From contig JAUUYW010000138.1 in assembly GCA_030590265.1 (NCBI GenBank), forward strand, positions 1 through 8,291: DNA of 8,291 nucleotides. The letters are read 5' to 3'. Made by a program: the position numbers and the translations under genes. A model generated the notes under the pieces. The model saw only the letters and a list, made by a program, of their open reading frames with translations. It made no database searches and was not told where the DNA came from. Shown here one piece after another: positions 5,529 through 8,291 of this stretch (positions are counted from its first letter, which is position 1; every line of letters starts with the position of its first letter). This DNA comes from Candidatus Krumholzibacteriia bacterium. GTDB taxonomy: Bacteria > Krumholzibacteriota > Krumholzibacteriia > LZORAL124-64-63.

Positions 5529-8291
5529 TTAGTGAATCAATTTTTCAGGTGGCGCAAATAAGGGGGCTTTCCCGAACAGAGTCACCAGACGAAGGGCCAC
5601 TCCCAACTGCCGCTCATCCTTGGATTTACCATTATAATCCATTGGGCGGAAAGTATCACACGTCAACCTGATGCGAAGTGGCATCTCCTGGGCAACGTCT
5701 CTCAAATCGATCAATTCAAGCCGGGGACGCCTTTCTAGTTTTTTTTGGAAAACCGATACATCATTGACAGTGATATTGAGTTCAGTTTCCTGAGGACCCG
5801 AATCTTCCAGACTCAACAGAAGCCAAGCAGGGAAATTACCATTTTTCCAGGGAGCCAGGATTTCCACCTCCCCCGAGGTCCAGGCAACGGGCTCTCCACC
5901 CCATATTTCTGACCGATGCATCCCGGTGATAGCAGCCGCAGAACCCGACTCGGGTCTGATGATCAAAATTGGCTCGACCTGATTGATGGCTGGTTGATTA
6001 TCCCCAACCTCAAGGAGGGTGATTTTCTGGACAGCCACTCCAAGCTTTCTTTTATCCTTGGCGCCTGACTTAATCTCGGCTGGGACGAAAGGTTGCTTGA
6101 AAAGGCCGATCCGAATGTTGCCCAGTTTATCAACACCCGCCAGAGAGAAAGTCCCCGACCAGGGGCCCTGTTGTAGAGATTCGGGTAAAAATGGAATTCC
6201 ATTGACTGTCAGAATAAGAGGTGTACCCTGAGGGCCGCTGGCTGCCAACTTGAGTTCAACCAGGCCCGGTTTTTTTTCTCCTTTGTACGGAAGAAACAAA
6301 TTGCCGGCCCCATTGGTCCATCGAGTTGGTATTCCCCCCCAATAAGAAAATTTATAAAATCCGAATACATCCAGACCTGGAATTGGCGAGGTTGCCAGGT
6401 TCAAACCCAGGCTCTGAATTCCACCTTGCTCAGTAGCCAACAAAACGGGCCGCCCATCTGACCAGTCGGCAACCAGGACACTCAGGGAATGCTCTCCCGG
6501 TGGCAGACAGGATTCAGGCAACATGGCTGAAAAAAGGCCCAGGTCACTCCCTGGTTTGCGACCGAAAGGGCGGACAACAGCCCGGACAACACCATCGATG
6601 GCAAAAACCAACTCCAGATGGTCAAGCAAAGCCACCTTGCCCGTGAGATAGCCGTCAACTTCAGCAGGAATTAGACCGCTGTCGGGATCCGGTGAATACC
6701 AAGGGCCTTCTGTCACCAGGTTGATGTCCAATTCCGAAAAAACAGCCAGATCGGCAGGAACCCGGAGCCCCAGAAGATCCGAGCCACGCAGCGGTGCAAA
6801 CAGCTCCTGACCACCTGGTTGAGATCCGAATCGCACCTCTTTAGTCCTCAAACTTGCCCGTCTTTGGGCCAGAACAGTGTCCACCCTAACTGTTTTCATG
6901 CCTGAGAGTTGAAGATAGTCCAATGTACTTTTGAGGCTCAAACCATTGCCTCTGAGATCCTGGCCGTCAGCCCAGCGTAAGGTCGTCCCCAGAGCTCCAG
7001 CCACCGTGGGTAAAATATCAATGCTTTGGGCCGGGGTATCGACAATACCTCCAGATCCCGATCCCGGGAATTTGATAAACAGAGGAACGGGTAGAATTTC
7101 TCCCGTGTTAGTCTTGGTAACCCCACGCCGGAAATCATCGGGAGAAAAGGCCATGCCGTGGTCAGCGCAGAAAACCACGATGGATTTCTCATACATTCCG
7201 ATTTCCTTCAGACGATCGATAATGCGACCAGCCAGGTAGTCGGCATATCCCACCTGAAGAAGATGTCGTTGCTGACCGTTAACAACTGTCCATAAATCAT
7301 TTCTCCATTTCCCCCATTGCCCCCCCTGGCCCGTTGGCGATCTGCCATTGTGTGAGTACTTGTTTCCTGAAGGCAAGAATTGAGTGGGCGAATGTGGGAC
7401 CACTGCGTGCAAAAAGTAACACCCCGGTTTGGGAGTGTCCTCAAGGCTGGCAATAAACTCCTCCATCAGTTCTTGCCGGTTGGGAAAGGCAGAATGATCC
7501 TCATTGATCCCTTGGTCAAATCCCTTCCAGTCGTGGGATACTTCAGGAACACCCGTGGCCAGATCCTCAGGCAGCACCACATGCCAATAGATGATGGAAA
7601 GATCTGACAGAGTCAGGCGAAACCGATCCAGAAAAGATGGTTGCCGCGAAGAATATGGATCCAAAAATGTATACGATTCGAATGCTTGGATGCGATGGGT
7701 TTCGTCCAGCCAGGTGAATATGTTGTCCGGATACCAATCGAGATCGGGGGAGCTTTTTTCCAGGGGAAACCGACCGGTCATGATTGCTGGAACGGCCCAG
7801 ATCGTCGAGGGACTAACCGCCAGAGCGTTTCGATACCAAACAGCGTCATCAGCAAAACGAGCAAGGTTTGGGCACAGGGATGAATCAATGCCCATCTCTT
7901 GGTTCATGAGAGAAACTGACGGGAAGGCGTCAAACACCACCATTATCAAAGGAGTTTTGTTGTCCGGTGGAACTGGTGGCAGTTGATCAATTGATTCAGT
8001 GGGCTCTGCATGTGGTTTGAGAAAAAGGCCCAGAATACCTGGTTGGAAGAGAAAAACAACGGTAGAAAGGAGAGGAAACGCAGCCAACCAGGGCAGCTGT
8101 CTGGCAAGCCTGGTTTTTTTTGCCGGAAAAACACAAATGCCAATGGCTAGGGCAATAGCCACAGCCATCTGCCACCACCCAGGAATTTCAAACAAACTGC
8201 CCAAAATTGGCCGCAAGCCTGCGGCCACCATGACAACCGCCGCCAAGTACATCAGGGAGTTCCCTGCCCGGCGTTGAATTTTCGAGGCCAA
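5529..8291 (-). CDS. Membrane-anchored sulfatase/alkaline-phosphatase-superfamily enzyme, 5' end at window edge
   Basis: 920 codons are visible, ending at TAA 5529..5531. The first visible codon is TTG at the very edge, so the true start cannot be judged. Three hydrophobic segments (about residues 11-34, 39-55, 66-91) with basic residues at both cytoplasmic sides (SKIQRR, KKTRLARQ) place the enzyme domain outside the inner membrane. The catalytic domain (about 113-450) shows metal-ligand Asp121 in VVFDAFP, a probable nucleophile Thr163 in SPSTIWAVPAIMTG, His300 in VVPHSP, and Asp377-His378 in CADHGM. Threonine in place of the Cys/Ser of true sulfatases suits a phospho-group transferase or a hydrolase rather than a formylglycine sulfatase; family annotation usually says sulfatase-like hydrolase/transferase. 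After an Ig-like segment (about 545-615), two related beta domains follow (643-760 and 787-906). Modification of a surface glycan or lipid is a reasonable inference; the substrate is unknown. The C-terminus may be truncated by a frameshift (see 5318..5523). Confidence 0.88.
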   Translation of the reverse strand: MASKIQRRAGNSLMYLAAVVMVAAGLRPILGSLFEIPGWWQMAVAIALAIGICVFPAKKTRLARQLPWLAAFPLLSTVVFLFQPGILGLFLKPHAEPTESIDQLPPVPPDNKTPLIMVVFDAFPSVSLMNQEMGIDSSLCPNLARFADDAVWYRNALAVSPSTIWAVPAIMTGRFPLEKSSPDLDWYPDNIFTWLDETHRIQAFESYTFLDPYSSRQPSFLDRFRLTLSDLSIIYWHVVLPEDLATGVPEVSHDWKGFDQGINEDHSAFPNRQELMEEFIASLEDTPKPGCYFLHAVVPHSPTQFLPSGNKYSHNGRSPTGQGGQWGKWRNDLWTVVNGQQRHLLQVGYADYLAGRIIDRLKEIGMYEKSIVVFCADHGMAFSPDDFRRGVTKTNTGEILPVPLFIKFPGSGSGGIVDTPAQSIDILPTVAGALGTTLRWADGQDLRGNGLSLKSTLDYLQLSGMKTVRVDTVLAQRRASLRTKEVRFGSQPGGQELFAPLRGSDLLGLRVPADLAVFSELDINLVTEGPWYSPDPDSGLIPAEVDGYLTGKVALLDHLELVFAIDGVVRAVVRPFGRKPGSDLGLFSAMLPESCLPPGEHSLSVLVADWSDGRPVLLATEQGGIQSLGLNLATSPIPGLDVFGFYKFSYWGGIPTRWTNGAGNLFLPYKGEKKPGLVELKLAASGPQGTPLILTVNGIPFLPESLQQGPWSGTFSLAGVDKLGNIRIGLFKQPFVPAEIKSGAKDKRKLGVAVQKITLLEVGDNQPAINQVEPILIIRPESGSAAAITGMHRSEIWGGEPVAWTSGEVEILAPWKNGNFPAWLLLSLEDSGPQETELNITVNDVSVFQKKLERRPRLELIDLRDVAQEMPLRIRLTCDTFRPMDYNGKSKDERQLGVALRLVTLFGKAPLFAPPEKLIH
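5574..6365 (-). repeat. Two copies of a C-terminal beta domain in the sulfatase-like protein
   Basis: Copy A (6012..6365, residues 643-760) and copy B (5574..5933, residues 787-906) share an ordered set of signatures. These are WGGIPTRWTNG against WGGEPVAWTSG, LILTVNGIPF against LNITVNDVSV, and KDKRKLGVAVQKITLL against KDERQLGVALRLVTLF. The pattern (W-x-G near the start, VNG in the middle, DxRxLGxA near the end) is reminiscent of accessory beta-sandwich domains on glycan-related membrane enzymes. The duplication is diverged at DNA level. Confidence 0.75.

Noticed and set aside
7305..7336. C-rich runs in the sulfatase-like gene as a possible frameshift or repeat
   Set aside because: The frame reads through them as GQGGQWGKW without a break and matches the surrounding family pattern.
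7591..7986. A 131-codon plus-strand frame opposite the sulfatase-like gene
   Set aside because: It lies antisense to the catalytic domain and contains no recognisable motif or ribosome site.

Overview
This window looks like chromosomal DNA from an uncultured-type Gram-negative bacterium, probably of the FCB/Krumholzibacteriota–Eisenbacteria–Zixibacteria kind. The clue is the C-terminal tail of the secreted protease at 1870..4785. It carries an HPNPFNP motif, then a FlgD-like Ig fold (GRRVATLV … TWNGRD … SGAYFYRL) and ends in VLVK. That tail is typical of secreted proteins in those lineages. The assignment is an inference; no rRNA or tRNA gene is present to confirm it.

Layout: (1) 1..1624, minus strand, is the 5' part of a secreted protein made of three tandem ~165-residue beta-rich repeats; it runs off the left edge. 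(2) 1625..1869 is a divergent intergenic region. (3) 1870..4785, plus strand, is a 971-residue secreted bacillopeptidase F-like S8 serine protease with accessory modules and the FlgD-like tail. (4) 4829..5230, minus strand, is a 133-residue Cys/His-rich protein of unknown function. It has its own promoter (5278..5306), a strong Shine-Dalgarno site and a terminator (4780..4806) whose U-tract overlaps the protease stop codon. (5) 5318..5523, minus strand, is a broken remnant of another FlgD-like tail. (6) 5529..8291, minus strand, is a membrane-anchored sulfatase/alkaline-phosphatase-superfamily enzyme with two copies of a C-terminal beta domain; it reaches the right edge.

The common theme is the cell envelope and outside: two divergent secreted proteins, a periplasm-facing enzyme that may act on surface glycans, and a relic of a third sorting tail. 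I see no mobile element, CRISPR array, RNA gene or defence system. The most notable point is that the FlgD-like relic after the sulfatase-like gene would join that gene in one frame if two homopolymer runs each gained a single base. It is therefore either a recent decay or a sequence error hiding a longer protein.
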